In this document: in pieces, positions 47,536-57,979 of the stretch
Layout of the letters: each line of letters starts with the position of its first letter
Position numbering within the stretch: position 1 is the first letter of the stretch
Assembly (NCBI GenBank): GCA_029959555.1
Contig: JASCPI010000012.1
Coordinates: 1-64,000 of the forward strand
Direction of reading: 5' to 3'
Source of the DNA: Lysobacteraceae bacterium PS02065
GTDB taxonomy: Bacteria > Pseudomonadota > Gammaproteobacteria > Xanthomonadales > Rhodanobacteraceae
Length of the DNA: 64,000 bases
Notes under the pieces: model-generated
Database searches by the model: none
What the model saw: only the letters and a program-made list of their open reading frames with translations
Told to the model about the DNA's origin: nothing
Translations under genes and position numbers: made by a program

Positions 47536-48253
47536 CCGCGGAACGCACGAGGAGAGCGCCGTGCGCGGCGATGCCGACCACGCTCTCCTGTTCGTACCAG
47601 TCGCCGAGCACGATGCGCTCGGCGGCCTCTCCGTCGAGCGTGAACCGATGCACTGCCGGGCGATGGGTGTGGCCGTGGATCAGGCGATGCGTGCGTGAGG
47701 CGCGCATCGTCGCTTCGACGGCGTCTTGGTTGACGTCCATGATCGCCGCCATCGCGTTGCCGGTGTGACGCCGGCTCTCCTCGCGTGCGTGGCGCGCGAA
47801 GGCCTCCCTTTCGGCGAGCGTACGTGACAGGAAGGCGCGTTGCCACGCGGGCGTGTGGGCCTGCGTGCGAAACGCCTGATAAGGCAGGTCGTCCGTGCAC
47901 AAGGTGTCACCGTGCATGATCAGGGTGCGCACGCCCTCGATCTCGAGCACGCTCGGGTCGGCGAGCAGCGTCATGCCCGCGCGTCGCGCGTAGGCTTCAC
48001 CGAGCAGGAAGTCACGGTTGCCGTGCAGGTAGAAGCACGGTGTCCGTGCATCTCGCAGCGGCGCGAGTGCATCGACGAAGCGCTGTGCCGTCGGGTCGGC
48101 CGTATCGTCCCCGGTCCACGCCTCGAACAGGTCGCCGAGGATGTAGAGCGCATCGGCAGCCGTCGCCTGCTCGCGCACGAACGCCGCGAAGAGGTCCGTG
48201 ATGTGCGGACGCGAGGCGTCGAGATGCAGATCCGAGATGAAGAGCGTGGTCAT
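47528..48253 (-). CDS. lpxH: UDP-2,3-diacylglucosamine diphosphatase LpxH
   Basis: A 241-residue metallophosphoesterase, fourth step of lipid A synthesis, removing UMP from UDP-2,3-diacylglucosamine. All metal motifs are present: DLHLD near the N-terminus, ILGDLFEAWTGDD, HGNRDFLLG, MHGDTLCTDD and IHGHTHRP near the C-terminus. It is downstream of the peptidyl-prolyl isomerase gene, the ppi-lpxH order known from E. coli. Confidence 0.95.
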   Translation of the reverse strand: MTTLFISDLHLDASRPHITDLFAAFVREQATAADALYILGDLFEAWTGDDTADPTAQRFVDALAPLRDARTPCFYLHGNRDFLLGEAYARRAGMTLLADPSVLEIEGVRTLIMHGDTLCTDDLPYQAFRTQAHTPAWQRAFLSRTLAEREAFARHAREESRRHTGNAMAAIMDVNQDAVEATMRASRTHRLIHGHTHRPAVHRFTLDGEAAERIVLGDWYEQESVVGIAAHGALLVRSAVT

Positions 48254-48366
48254 GCCTGCGTTCTCCTGGGCACTCCGCGCTTCCGCGCGCCGGCCTGGGG
48301 TCATGCCGATGCGCGTGACGGTGGCCGCGCACGCGGCGCGGGCGCGGCCACCATGAGCGTGCGGGA

Positions 48367-49026
48367 TTACTCGAGAACCGTCACCTTCTCGATGACGATG
48401 TCGGTCGACGGCACGTCGCCGCGGAACGGGCCCTTGGGCCCGGTCGCCGTGGAGCGGATCGCGTCGACCACATCCATGCCGGAGACGACCTGGCCGAACA
48501 CCGCATAGCCCCATGTCTCCGCGCGCTCGTCGCTCACGTAGTCGAGGTTGCGGTTGTCGACGGTGTTGATGAAGAACTGCGCGGTCGCCGAGTTCGGATC
48601 CGAGGTGCGCGCCATCGCGATCGTGCCGCGCTTGTTGGACAAGCCGTTCTTGGCTTCGTTGGCGATCGACGGACGCGTCGGCTTCTGGCGCAGGTCCGGC
48701 GTGAAGCCGCCGCCCTGGATCATGAAGTTGGCGATGACGCGGTGGAAGACCGTGCCGTCGTAGAAGCCGTCCTTCACGTACTGCAGGAAGTTCTCGACGC
48801 TCTTCGGGGCCTTCTCGGCATTCAGTTCGATCGTGATCTCGCCGAGGCTGGTCTTGAAGAGTACGCGCGGTGAAGCCGGTTTGGCATCCGTCGCCGCTGC
48901 GGCGGGCTTGGCGTCCGGCTTCGCTTCGGGCGTCGCAGGCTTGGCCTGGGCGAACGCGAGCACGGGGGCGCCGACAAGCGCGAAGAGAAGGCCGAGTCGG
49001 GTGATCGTCGAGCGGAAACGCAGCAT
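48367..49026 (-). CDS. ppiA: periplasmic peptidyl-prolyl cis-trans isomerase (cyclophilin)
   Basis: A 219-residue cyclophilin. Signal peptide to AFA (residue 26), then an Ala/Pro/Lys-rich linker to about residue 55, then the cyclophilin domain ([33 protein letters not shown] ... [15 protein letters not shown]). The catalytic arginine is in FHRVI. The ATG at 49026 has AAGGAT upstream. The signal makes it PpiA-like (periplasmic) although its position beside lpxH is that of ppiB in E. coli. Confidence 0.93.
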   Translation of the reverse strand: MLRFRSTITRLGLLFALVGAPVLAFAQAKPATPEAKPDAKPAAAATDAKPASPRVLFKTSLGEITIELNAEKAPKSVENFLQYVKDGFYDGTVFHRVIANFMIQGGGFTPDLRQKPTRPSIANEAKNGLSNKRGTIAMARTSDPNSATAQFFINTVDNRNLDYVSDERAETWGYAVFGQVVSGMDVVDAIRSTATGPKGPFRGDVPSTDIVIEKVTVLE

Positions 49027-49163
49027 GATGGAATGATCCTTGGCAGGGGTGCGCGCCATGATAGGCGCTCGGTCGTGACGCGCAAGGCCGAGGCGTGTCG
49101 GCGAGGGGATTGCGTGGTGCGGTGCCTGCCGCTCGCGGCACGCCGGTGCGGGAACGCGAGCGC

Positions 49164-50687
49164 TCAGTTCGCTTTCGGCAGGATGAGGCGCATCTCGAGG
49201 TGGCGCAGGTAGTCACGTTCCTGCTCCAGATCGACGCGCGTCAGCGGATGCTGGTCGAGCCATTTGCGCGGCAGCTCGATCGCCACTGCGCCGTCCGCTC
49301 CCGCACGCAGGGCGATGTCGGGCAAGGCCGACTCGCTGTGCGAGCGATGCAGCAGCACGCCGAGGCGCAGCAGCGTCGTCAGGCGCTGGGCCACCGGTTG
49401 CATGCGCGCCGGCAGGGCGCGCAGCGTGGCGGCGTCGGGCTTGCGCCTGTGCAGGCGCAGGATCGCCGCGAGCAGCTGCTGTTCCTGGCGGCTGAATCCG
49501 GCGAGGTCGGAATTCGCGACGATGTAGGCGCCGTGCACGTGATGCTGGCTGTGCGCGATGGCGAGGCCAATCTCGTGGATGTCCGCGGCCCATGCCAGCA
49601 ACGTGCGCGTGCCTGCATCGAGCGACCATTCCGCGGCGATCTGGTCGAACAGTTTCAGCGCGGTGCGGCCGACGCGCGCGGCCTGGTTCGTGTCCACGCC
49701 GTAGCGCTCGGCCAGGCCGGCCACGCTCGTGTGGCGGGGGTCCTTCTGCAGCGCGCGGCCGACCATGTCGTGCAGCAGGCCTTCGCGCATCGCGGTGTCG
49801 CAGACCTGCATCTGCGCGATCTCGAACGTGTCGAAGATCGTGTCGAGGATCGCCACGCCGCCGGCGATCACCGCAGCGCGATCGCTGGACAACCCGGGAA
49901 GGTCCAAGTCGTCGGCGTTGCCGGCACGCAGCAGTGCCGCGCGTGTCTGGTCGAGCGAGGCGCGCGTGATGCCGCCATCGCTCCAGCCGTTGGCCTGGGC
50001 GATCGCCGCGATGGCCTTGGCCGTGCCCGAGGAGCCGATCACCTCGCTCCAGCCACGTTCGCGGTAGTGCGCACCGAACTGCTGCAGTTCGACGGCGATC
50101 TCGCTGCGTGCCTGCTGCCAGCGACGCTGCGTGATCTTGCCGTCGCCGAAGAAGCGCAACGTGCTCGCGATGCAGCCGACCTGCACGCTCTCCCTCTCGA
50201 GGGCTTCGTAGCCGCGGCCGATGATGAACTCGGTACTGCCGCCGCCGATGTCGACGACGAGGCGCTTGTGTTCCGACAACGGCAGGCCGTGCGCGACGCC
50301 CTGGTAGATCAGGCGCGCCTCCTCGCGACCCGACACGATCTCGATCGGATGGCCGAGCGCCGTTTCCGCGGGAAGCAGGAAGGCCTGCGGGTGCGCGAGC
50401 TGGCGCACGGCGTTCGTGGCGACCGCACGCACGCGACCCATCGGGAAGTCGGCGATGCGCTGGCCGAAGCGCGCGAGGCAGGCCAGCGCGGCCTCGCGAC
50501 GTTCCTGCGTCAGCGTGCCGCCCGGCTTGAGGCCGGCAGCGAGACGCACGGTCTCGCGCAGGCGGTCGATCACGCGGAGTTCGCCCTTCGCGTAGCGCGC
50601 GACGACGAGATGGAAGCTGTTGGAACCGAGATCGGCTGCGGCGATCGTGTCGCCGTCGCGGATGCCTCGCGGTGTCGGTGCGGCCAC
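49164..50687 (-). CDS. ppx: exopolyphosphatase (Ppx/GppA)
   Basis: A 507-residue ASKHA-fold enzyme releasing phosphate from polyphosphate chains (and possibly pppGpp). [30 protein letters not shown] and [15 protein letters not shown] form the nucleotide/polyphosphate site. The C-terminal HD-like region is complete ([18 protein letters not shown]). It starts with GTG four bases after the ppk stop, so kinase and phosphatase are translated together. Confidence 0.95.
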   Translation of the reverse strand: MAAPTPRGIRDGDTIAAADLGSNSFHLVVARYAKGELRVIDRLRETVRLAAGLKPGGTLTQERREAALACLARFGQRIADFPMGRVRAVATNAVRQLAHPQAFLLPAETALGHPIEIVSGREEARLIYQGVAHGLPLSEHKRLVVDIGGGSTEFIIGRGYEALERESVQVGCIASTLRFFGDGKITQRRWQQARSEIAVELQQFGAHYRERGWSEVIGSSGTAKAIAAIAQANGWSDGGITRASLDQTRAALLRAGNADDLDLPGLSSDRAAVIAGGVAILDTIFDTFEIAQMQVCDTAMREGLLHDMVGRALQKDPRHTSVAGLAERYGVDTNQAARVGRTALKLFDQIAAEWSLDAGTRTLLAWAADIHEIGLAIAHSQHHVHGAYIVANSDLAGFSRQEQQLLAAILRLHRRKPDAATLRALPARMQPVAQRLTTLLRLGVLLHRSHSESALPDIALRAGADGAVAIELPRKWLDQHPLTRVDLEQERDYLRHLEMRLILPKAN

Positions 50688-50691
50688 GGAA

Positions 50692-52845
50692 TCAGCCGCT
50701 GAACTTCGCGAGGAGCGTCGACTGCGCGGAGTGCGGCTTGTCGTCGCCCGGCTGCAGGTGGAGGTAGGCGCCGTCGGCGTCGAGCTCCCAGGCCTGCGTG
50801 TTGTCCTCGAGGTAGTTCTCGAGCGATTCCTCGTAGACGCGGCGCGCGAGCTTCGGGTCGCGGATCGGGAAGCAGGTCTCGACGCGACGCAAGAGGTTGC
50901 GGTCGAGCCAGTCGGCGCTCGAGCAGTAGATCTCGGGCGTGCCGTCGTTGGCGAACCAGTACACGCGGCTGTGCTCGAGGAAGCGGCCGACGATCGAGCG
51001 CACGCGGATGTTCTCCGATACGCCCTGGATGCCCGGACGCAGCGTGCACGCGCCGCGCACGACCAGGTCGATGCGCACGCCGGCGCACGAGGCGCGGTAG
51101 AGCGTCGCGATCACGGCCGGCTCGTTGAGCGCGTTGATCTTGGCGATGATGCGCGCGGGCTTGCCGGCGCGGGCGTTCGCGGCCTCGCGCTCGATCTTGG
51201 CCATGAGGCCCTTGTGCAGCGTGAACGGCGAGTGCAGCAGCTGCTTGAGCTTGATGACCGGACCGAGGCCCGACAGCTGCAGGAACAGCAGGTGCGCATC
51301 CTCGCCGATCTCGGCATCGGCCGTCATGAGGCCGAAGTCGGTGTACACGCGAGACGTGCCGTGATGGTAGTTGCCGGTCGACAGGTGCACGTAGCGGCGC
51401 AGGCCGCCGGTCTCGCGCCGCACGATCAGCAGCATCTTGGCGTGCGTCTTGTAGCCGACGACGCCGTAGACGACCTGCACACCCGCTTCCTGCAGGCGGT
51501 TGGCGAGGCGCAGGTTGGCCTCTTCGTCGAAGCGTGCGCGCAGCTCGACGACGACGGTGACGTCCTTGCCCTGGCGGGCGGCCTCGATCAGGTGGTCGAC
51601 AAGCGGCGAGTCGTTGCCGGCGCGGTACAGCGTCTGCTTGATCGCGAGCACGTCGGGATCGAGGCTGGCCTGCTTGACGAGTTCCGTCACGGTGACGAAC
51701 GACTCGTACGGGTGGTGCAGCAGGATGTCGCGTTCGCGGATCGCGTGGAACAGGCTGTCGCCCTCGAGCACGGCCGGATGGATGCGTTGCGTGAACGGCG
51801 GGTACTTGAGGTCGGGGCGATCGATCTGGTCGTAGATCGCCATGCTGCGGCTGACGTTGACCGGCCCTTCGCAGCGGTAGATGTCGTGGTCGCCGAGCTC
51901 GAAGTTCTGCTTGAGCATCGCCGTGATCGCCTGCGGGCAGTCCGCGGCGACCTCGAGGCGCACCGGCTTGGCGTAGCCGCGGCCACGCAGCTCGTCGCGC
52001 AGTGCGACGGCAATGTTCTCGACTTCCTCGTCGTCGACGAACAGCTCGCTGTTGCGCGTGACGCGGAACTGGTACGAGCCCTTCACCTGCATGCCAGGGA
52101 ACAGTTCGTCCATGAACTCCTGCAGCAGCTCGGACAGGAACACGAAGTCGGTCGTGCCGTCGGAGATCTCGGCGGGCAGGCGGATGATGCGCGGCAGCGA
52201 ACGCGGCGCGCGCAGCAGGGCCATGTGGCCTTCGTGGCCGAACGCGTCCTTGCCTTTCAGCACGATCGCGAGCGTGAGGCTCTTGTTGAGGATGCGCGGG
52301 AACGGATGGGCCGGGTCGAGTCCCAGCGGCGAGAGCACCGGCAAGGTCTCGTTGCGGAAATAGCCCTGCAGCCAGCGGCGCTGCTTGACCGTCCACGAGC
52401 TGCGCGACAGGAAGCGGATGCCTTCGCGCTCGAGTGCCGGCAGAAGGTCGTTGTTCCAGCAGTCGTACTGCTGCTTGACCAGCACGAGCGCGCGCTCGCG
52501 GATGCGCGACAGCACTTCGGCGGGCGTCAGCGCGTCGGCACCCGGCTGCGAATCACCGAATGCGTTGTGGTGCTTCAGGACCGCGACGCGGACCTCGAAG
52601 AACTCGTCGAGGTTGGTGCACGAGATGCACAGGAAGCGCAGCCTCTCGAGCAGTGGATTCGACGGATCCTGCGCCTGCGCCATGACGCGCATGTTGAACT
52701 CGATCTGCGCGAGTTCACGGTTGAGGTAGAGCGTCGGATCGGCGAAATCGGCCAGCGGCACGCCCACGTCCGCGGCGGGCGCGTCGTCGAGGGCGGATCC
52801 CTCGACGAGGGTTTCGGTGGCGTCCTGGCTCGTGGCGGCGGACAT
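50692..52845 (-). CDS. ppk: polyphosphate kinase 1
   Basis: A 717-residue enzyme that polymerises phosphate from ATP. N-terminal LYLNRELAQIEFNMRVM; middle YESFVTVTELVKQASLDPDVLAIKQTLYRAG; the phospholipase-D-like catalytic part VVVELRARFDEEANLRLANRLQEAGVQVVYGVVGYKTHAKM carries the phosphohistidine (YKTHAK). GAGGAA precedes the ATG at 52845. The start is one base after the phoR stop. It is under PhoB control by position. Confidence 0.96.
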   Translation of the reverse strand: MSAATSQDATETLVEGSALDDAPAADVGVPLADFADPTLYLNRELAQIEFNMRVMAQAQDPSNPLLERLRFLCISCTNLDEFFEVRVAVLKHHNAFGDSQPGADALTPAEVLSRIRERALVLVKQQYDCWNNDLLPALEREGIRFLSRSSWTVKQRRWLQGYFRNETLPVLSPLGLDPAHPFPRILNKSLTLAIVLKGKDAFGHEGHMALLRAPRSLPRIIRLPAEISDGTTDFVFLSELLQEFMDELFPGMQVKGSYQFRVTRNSELFVDDEEVENIAVALRDELRGRGYAKPVRLEVAADCPQAITAMLKQNFELGDHDIYRCEGPVNVSRSMAIYDQIDRPDLKYPPFTQRIHPAVLEGDSLFHAIRERDILLHHPYESFVTVTELVKQASLDPDVLAIKQTLYRAGNDSPLVDHLIEAARQGKDVTVVVELRARFDEEANLRLANRLQEAGVQVVYGVVGYKTHAKMLLIVRRETGGLRRYVHLSTGNYHHGTSRVYTDFGLMTADAEIGEDAHLLFLQLSGLGPVIKLKQLLHSPFTLHKGLMAKIEREAANARAGKPARIIAKINALNEPAVIATLYRASCAGVRIDLVVRGACTLRPGIQGVSENIRVRSIVGRFLEHSRVYWFANDGTPEIYCSSADWLDRNLLRRVETCFPIRDPKLARRVYEESLENYLEDNTQAWELDADGAYLHLQPGDDKPHSAQSTLLAKFSG

Positions 52846-52846
52846 G

Positions 52847-53911
52847 TCAGGCTTCCTCGGTGGCGTGTTCGGGAGACAGCAGACGGTTGCGTTCGAACAC
52901 GCACGTGAACGTGCTACCGACGCCGACCTCGCTCTCGATTTCCAGGTGTGCATCGTGGAGCTGCAGGACGTGCTTGACGATCGACAGGCCGAGGCCGGTA
53001 CCGCCGCTCTCCCGCGAGCGGCTGGTCGACACGCGGTAGAAGCGCTCGGTCAATCGGGGCAGGTGCTGCTGGGCGATACCATGCCCGGTGTCGGTGACAC
53101 GCATGCGTCCACCACGTGGCCCGCTGCTCCATCCGATCGTGATGCGGCCGCCCGTCGGCGTGTAACGCACGGCGTTGCTCACGAGGTTCGAAAACGCGCT
53201 GTAGAGATCCTTCGAGGAGCCGCGCAGGTCGTCGTCGCCTTTCATGTCGAGCACGATGGTATGGCGGCCGCGGCTGAGCCCCTCCGCGTCGCGATGCAGC
53301 GAGTTCATGAGCGGGCGCATCGCCACGCGCGATTCGGGAAGCGCCTCCTCGGCGTCGAGCCGCGACAGCGTGAGGAGGTCTTCGACGATCTGGGTCATGC
53401 GGCGCGACTGGTTGCGAAGCTCGCGCAGGATCGGCTCGTATTCGGGGATCTGCTCCGGCTCGATCAGGTCGAGGTAGCCGTGCACCACGGTGAGCGGCGT
53501 GCGCAGTTCGTGGGACACGTTCGCGACGAAATCGCGGCGTACCTTCTCGACGCGCAGCATCTGGCTCACGTCGCGCGCGAGCAGCAGCGCATGGTCCTGC
53601 GCGTAGGGAATCAGGCGCAGCGTGAGGTGGACATCGGCGTCGGTCGGCGCGACGATCTCGGTCAGCGCCTCGGCACCTCCGCTTGCGATCCACTCGGGCA
53701 TGCGCGGGATGTCGACGACGTCGAACAGGCGTGCACCGAGGTCGTTCGGATACGACAGGCCGAGCAGTCGCCCGGCTGCCGCGTTGAACCACAGCACGCG
53801 CTGGTGTTCGTCGATGGCGACGAAGGCGTCGGGCAGGGCGACGGCGGCATCGCGGAAGGCGCGCAGCAGCCCGAACAGCTCGGCGCGTCGACGAGCGGTA
53901 CGCTGCTTCAC
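52847..53911 (-). CDS. phoR: PhoR-type histidine kinase lacking transmembrane helices
   Basis: A 354-residue kinase. PAS-like segment [25 protein letters not shown] (29-53), dimerisation/phosphoacceptor [17 protein letters not shown] (H134), then catalytic ATP domain with [25 protein letters not shown] and [12 protein letters not shown]. coli PhoR is 431 residues with N-terminal membrane helices; here none exists, because the GTG at 53911 overlaps the phoB stop and no start lies further upstream in frame. It probably phosphorylates PhoB in the cytoplasm. Confidence 0.93.
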   Translation of the reverse strand: MKQRTARRRAELFGLLRAFRDAAVALPDAFVAIDEHQRVLWFNAAAGRLLGLSYPNDLGARLFDVVDIPRMPEWIASGGAEALTEIVAPTDADVHLTLRLIPYAQDHALLLARDVSQMLRVEKVRRDFVANVSHELRTPLTVVHGYLDLIEPEQIPEYEPILRELRNQSRRMTQIVEDLLTLSRLDAEEALPESRVAMRPLMNSLHRDAEGLSRGRHTIVLDMKGDDDLRGSSKDLYSAFSNLVSNAVRYTPTGGRITIGWSSGPRGGRMRVTDTGHGIAQQHLPRLTERFYRVSTSRSRESGGTGLGLSIVKHVLQLHDAHLEIESEVGVGSTFTCVFERNRLLSPEHATEEA

Positions 53912-54645
53912 ACGTTGGCCGAGAAGCGGTAACCCGCGCCGCGCACGGTCTGCACGAGGCCGTCGAGCTGGTACGGCGCGAGCGTCATGCGCAGGCGGCG
54001 GATGTGCACGTCGACCGTGCGCTCCTCGACGTAGACACCGCCACCCCAGACGTGGTCGAGCAACTGGCTGCGCGAGTAGACACGCTCGGGGTGCGTCATG
54101 AAGAAGTGCAGCAGGCGGTACTCGGTCGGGCCGATCGGCACCGTCTGGTCCTTGGCGAACACGCGGTGCGCCGCGCTGTCGATGCGCAACCCGCCGATCT
54201 CCACGACACCCTCGGCGTCCTCGCCGTGCGCGCGGCGCATCACGGCGCGGATGCGGGCGACGAGTTCGCGTGCCGAGAACGGCTTGACGACGTAGTCGTC
54301 GACGCCGGCGTCGAGGCCGTTGACGCGGTCGGTCTCCTCGCCACGCGCGGTGAGCATGATGATCGGCACGTCACGGGTCAGGTCTTCCCGGCGCAGTCGA
54401 CGCGCGAGGTCGATGCCGCTCATGCCGGGCAGCATCCAGTCGAGCAGGATGAGATCGGGGACCTGGTCGCCGATGGCGGTTTGCGCGCTGCGCGCGTCGC
54501 CCGCGTGGATGGCTTCCATGCCGGCCTTTCGCAGGGCGAAAGCCACCATGTCGCGGATCGCGGGCTCGTCTTCGACGATGAGGATGCGTTTCTGCACGGC
54601 GTCGTGGTCGATGGCCCCGTCGGGGGTGCCTTGTGACATGTTCAT
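53908..54645 (-). CDS. phoB: PhoB response regulator
   Basis: A 245-residue OmpR/PhoB-family regulator. Receiver with phosphoacceptor D69 in [13 protein letters not shown] and K in [15 protein letters not shown]. The C-terminal winged helix has [30 protein letters not shown] and [10 protein letters not shown]. Start MNMSQ at 54645 overlaps the bepA stop (ATGA); a second ATG at 54639 is possible. A Pho box lies 14-32 bases upstream inside bepA, consistent with autoregulation. Confidence 0.96.
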   Translation of the reverse strand: MNMSQGTPDGAIDHDAVQKRILIVEDEPAIRDMVAFALRKAGMEAIHAGDARSAQTAIGDQVPDLILLDWMLPGMSGIDLARRLRREDLTRDVPIIMLTARGEETDRVNGLDAGVDDYVVKPFSARELVARIRAVMRRAHGEDAEGVVEIGGLRIDSAAHRVFAKDQTVPIGPTEYRLLHFFMTHPERVYSRSQLLDHVWGGGVYVEERTVDVHIRRLRMTLAPYQLDGLVQTVRGAGYRFSANV

Positions 54646-56354
54646 TGCAACGGAGCACTGTTACGTTGCGATGACATCCTCATGCACGGCATGTGACGGC
54701 ATTCGCCGGTGGCCTCCCCGAACGCGGTGACGCCGCTGCCGCCCGAGGACGTGTCGTCGGTCCGCTGGCCGCGCTTGCGCTGTTCCAGCACGATGGGGGT
54801 CATGGCGGTGATCCGTGCGTCGACCCGTGCGCGCTGGTAATAGTCGAGCTCGGTGTTCTTGCTCAGGCTCTTGAGCTGGTTGAGGGCGTCCTCGGCACGG
54901 CCGTTGAGGAACGTCGCTTCGGCGAACGCTTCGGTGGCACGGACCTTGTCGCCACCGAGCTCGCAGGCGCGCGCGAAGCTGCGCTGCAGCTCGGGGTCGT
55001 CGCCGTGGCGCGCAAGCAGCGGACGCAGGATCTCCTGGGCACGCTTCGCGCTATCGGGCTCGCCGTTCGACACGAGTGCCGACGCGTAGGCGAGCGCCAC
55101 GGCGCGGTTGCCCGGAGAGTCGTGCTGCAGGCGCTCGTAGCGGGCGAGCGCGGCGGTGCGGTTGCCCGACTGGTCTTGCGCGGCGGCGAGGCCGAGTTCG
55201 AAGGCGAGCTTCCCCGGATGGTCGGCGAGCAGGGCCTCGAAGGCCTTCGCGGCATTCTCGGGTTGCCGTGCCCGCAGCATCGCGAGCGCATGGCCGTAGT
55301 GGCGGGCCGGCGAGAAGGACGACGGATTCGATCGGAGGTCGTCGGCGTAGTAGCGCAGCATCGTCGCGGGAACTTCTGCCGCGAGCACGCGGGAACGCTC
55401 GCGCATGAGATGGAAGTCGCCGCTGCCGTCGGCGGTCGAGACGACGGCGCGCGGGCTGCCGACGGCGAGGTTCGGAATGGTGAGGAGCAGCGGAGCCGGT
55501 GCGCCGTCGGACCCCGGTTCGCGGGTGACCGCGGAGGGCTCTCCCGCCCGTGCGGGCGTGTACTGGCTGGCGAGCTGGCCTGCGCGCGCCTTCGCATCGG
55601 CGATGCGATTGACGTCGATCGGATGCGTGCGCAGGAACTCCGGCACGTCGATGCCGTTCGTGCGCATCGTGCGCTGGAACATCGAGAACGTATCGGCCAT
55701 GGCGAGCGGGTCGTAGCCGGCCTTGGCGAGCGTCTGGATGCCGACGCGGTCGGCCTCGATCTCGTCGTAGCGCGTGAAATTGATCGCGCGCTGCTGCATG
55801 AGGCCGAGTCCGCCGATCATCGCTGCCTGGCCGGCATCGTCGGAGCGGTTGCGCGAGGCGACCATGGCGCCGAGCATCGCGAGCGCGATGGGGAGTGCGG
55901 TCTTCTTCGAGTCCTCGAACGCGCGCAGCGTGTGCAGCTGGGTCACGTGGGCGACTTCGTGCGCGAGCACCGCGGCGAGTTCGTCCTCGCTCGAGACGGA
56001 CGTGATCAGGCCGACGTTCGCGCCGATGTGGCCGCTCGGGAAGGCGAACGCATTGATGTCGTTGCTGCGCACGACGAAGAACGTGTAGCGCAGTTCCGGG
56101 CGATCACTGAACGCGACGAGGCGGTAGCCGAGCGACTGGATGTAGTCGCCGACGAGCGGATCCTCGAGGATCATGTCGTACGCGCGCATCTCGCGAAGCA
56201 TCGCGTCGCCGTAGTCCCTCAGTTCCGACGTCGACACCGCCGACGCCGCGGAGCTGCCGATGTCGGGAAGCCTCACCGAAGGGTCACGTGCGCTCGCCAT
56301 CACGGTGATACCGGCGGCGACCGCGGCGACGAGCAGGCGGGAAACGGTGCGCAT
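54642..56354 (-). CDS. bepA: BepA-like M48 metalloprotease with TPR repeats
   Basis: A 570-residue periplasmic protein (BepA of E. coli is 487). Signal peptide to about residue 22, M48 domain with HEVAH (H132-H136) and third ligand in [18 protein letters not shown]. Long TPR-rich C-terminal half (about 330-545). BepA degrades or helps assemble misfolded LptD. The extra tail may explain the greater length. GGAG precedes the ATG at 56354. Its stop overlaps the phoB start. Confidence 0.92.
   Translation of the reverse strand: MRTVSRLLVAAVAAGITVMASARDPSVRLPDIGSSAASAVSTSELRDYGDAMLREMRAYDMILEDPLVGDYIQSLGYRLVAFSDRPELRYTFFVVRSNDINAFAFPSGHIGANVGLITSVSSEDELAAVLAHEVAHVTQLHTLRAFEDSKKTALPIALAMLGAMVASRNRSDDAGQAAMIGGLGLMQQRAINFTRYDEIEADRVGIQTLAKAGYDPLAMADTFSMFQRTMRTNGIDVPEFLRTHPIDVNRIADAKARAGQLASQYTPARAGEPSAVTREPGSDGAPAPLLLTIPNLAVGSPRAVVSTADGSGDFHLMRERSRVLAAEVPATMLRYYADDLRSNPSSFSPARHYGHALAMLRARQPENAAKAFEALLADHPGKLAFELGLAAAQDQSGNRTAALARYERLQHDSPGNRAVALAYASALVSNGEPDSAKRAQEILRPLLARHGDDPELQRSFARACELGGDKVRATEAFAEATFLNGRAEDALNQLKSLSKNTELDYYQRARVDARITAMTPIVLEQRKRGQRTDDTSSGGSGVTAFGEATGECRHMPCMRMSSQRNSAPLQ
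54659..54677 (-). promoter_or_regulatory. Pho box upstream of phoB, inside bepA coding sequence
   Basis: Read on the minus strand: ATGTCATCGCAACGTAACA. The first half (TGTCAT) matches; the second (ACGTAAC) is four of seven. It shares the form TGTCAT-N6-GTAACA with the pit Pho box. It encodes part of the bepA C-terminus. Confidence 0.6.
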
Positions 56355-56513
56355 GCGGAACTCCGGTAATCCTGGCGCCTCTTGGACGCCCCAGTGTAGC
56401 GGCAGGTTCCTTAAATGGTGGTAAGTCGCAGCGGACCCGCGGCCTGCGTGTGGTTGTGCGAGCATGCGCCCGTCCCCATGTCACGCGCCATCACGCGTTG
56501 CCGAGGTTCGACC

Positions 56514-56771
56514 ATGGTTCCCGTCGAGGTCTATTCCACCGCCATCTGCCCGTATTGTGTCGCAGCCAAGAACCTGCTGCGCCAGCGCGGCTTCGACTAT
56601 ACCGAGATCCGCATCGACACCGACCCGGCCAGGCGCGACGAGATGCTGCTGCGCAGCGGTGGTCGCCGCACGGTGCCGCAGATCTTCGTGAACGGCGTGC
56701 ATGTCGGCGGATTCGACGATCTGGCCACGGCCGACCGCAGCGGGCGGCTGGCGGAAATCGCCGCGATCTGA
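56514..56771 (+). CDS. grxC: glutaredoxin GrxC
   Basis: An 85-residue class I glutaredoxin. Active site CPYC (C12, C15) in VEVYSTAICPYCVAAKNLL, TVPQIFVNGVHVGGFDDL is the glutathione-binding cis-proline region. It reduces disulphides and mixed glutathione disulphides in the cytoplasm. The ATG at 56514 has GAGG upstream; a longer frame from 56415 has no ribosome site. Divergent from bepA, and convergent with the hypothetical gene at 56797. Confidence 0.94.
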   Translation: MVPVEVYSTAICPYCVAAKNLLRQRGFDYTEIRIDTDPARRDEMLLRSGGRRTVPQIFVNGVHVGGFDDLATADRSGRLAEIAAI

Positions 56772-56796
56772 CGCGAGTACGCCGGCGAGGCCGGCT

Positions 56797-57918
56797 TCAG
56801 TTCGACACGCGCGTGAACTGGACCGCACCGCCGTCCTGGGCGCGGCCTTTCATGCGGTCGATGCCGATCGCGTCGAACGTGGCCAGCACCGTCAGGCCGT
56901 CCGACAGGGTGCAGAGATCCGGCGTGCGGCGGGCCCCCGATGTCGCCATGCGACATTCGAGCGCGATGTCGTTGTCGGTCGTGGCGAGCCGGAAACGCTC
57001 GTTGCCGATGCTCGATGTGGTGGTCAGTGTCAGCACTCGGGCGTAGTCGGACTGATCCCATGTGAAGATCCAGCGGCCGCGCCACGTGGCGGCTGCCTGT
57101 CCGTCGGCGAACGGCACGCGCGAGAACGCGGCGCGTTCCTCGCGCAAGCCGCCGCCTGCGGCCTCGACCACCATCCATGCGTCGACCTCCGCCGGCGAGC
57201 GGAAGTCGAGATTGAGTGCGAGGTCCGGGCTGGCGTGTGGCGTGCTTCCGGCCGTCTGGAACGGTTCACCCCCTCCGCTCATGCGCATCATGGCGATGCG
57301 TGCGGTACCGCCCTCGAGCTTCGTGCTGCCGAATCGCCACGTCGGTGCACCGTTTTCGTAGGTGAGCAGGCTGACGGCGAGTTCGTTGCCCTGGCGCTCG
57401 ATGGCCAGTCCGCTGCCGTTGAGCGGGGGCATGCCGTCGTCGGTCGGGACGGCCCACCAGAAGCCGCTTTCGGGGCGTGGGGCGTGTTCGCGCGCGCCCG
57501 CCTCGAGCAGTCGGAATGCCGCGAGTCGCTCGGGACCATCGCCGTGCCTCAGGAACAGCCTGACACGGTAGGTGCCGAGAGGCAGCTCGCGCCAGCCGCC
57601 GGCGATCGACGGGTTCGTGCGCAGGGTGACCGCAGAGGGCGTCTCCGCACAGCCTCGTGTCGACGCACGCAGCCGAACCTCGATGTCGTGCCCCTGCAGC
57701 ACCGTCCGTTCGATCACGGGCAGGCAGCTCTCCGGCCAGGAGCCTTCGATGACGAGGTCGGGCGGGAGCTGCGGCGCGTGCGGCGACAGCTCCAGGCTCA
57801 TCGTGATCGCGGCATCGTCGGTGGCCGCGAAGGCCGGCACGACGAGCGACGGGGCGAGCACGCCCAGGAACGTCAGCAGGGCGCGAAAGGCGCGTTCGGT
57901 TGTGCGATGCACCGTCAT
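56797..57918 (-). CDS. secreted hypothetical protein
   Basis: A 373-residue exported protein with a signal peptide to about residue 31 (VVPAFA-ATD). The mature portion is beta-rich with conserved-looking cysteines (SCLPV, RGCAETP, LECRMA, DLCTL) and no recognisable domain. The middle ESGFWWAVPTDDGMPPLNGSGLAIERQGNELAVSLLTYENGAPTWRFGSTKLEGG recurs in many Xanthomonadales surface proteins as I recall, without a named function. Divergent from the IDH gene at 57980. Confidence 0.75.
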   Translation of the reverse strand: MTVHRTTERAFRALLTFLGVLAPSLVVPAFAATDDAAITMSLELSPHAPQLPPDLVIEGSWPESCLPVIERTVLQGHDIEVRLRASTRGCAETPSAVTLRTNPSIAGGWRELPLGTYRVRLFLRHGDGPERLAAFRLLEAGAREHAPRPESGFWWAVPTDDGMPPLNGSGLAIERQGNELAVSLLTYENGAPTWRFGSTKLEGGTARIAMMRMSGGGEPFQTAGSTPHASPDLALNLDFRSPAEVDAWMVVEAAGGGLREERAAFSRVPFADGQAAATWRGRWIFTWDQSDYARVLTLTTTSSIGNERFRLATTDNDIALECRMATSGARRTPDLCTLSDGLTVLATFDAIGIDRMKGRAQDGGAVQFTRVSN

Positions 57919-57979
57919 TTCCGGATAATGGCCGACTTTCGCCTTCGGGCGATCATTCTACCGTGGAGTCTGGTTGGTC

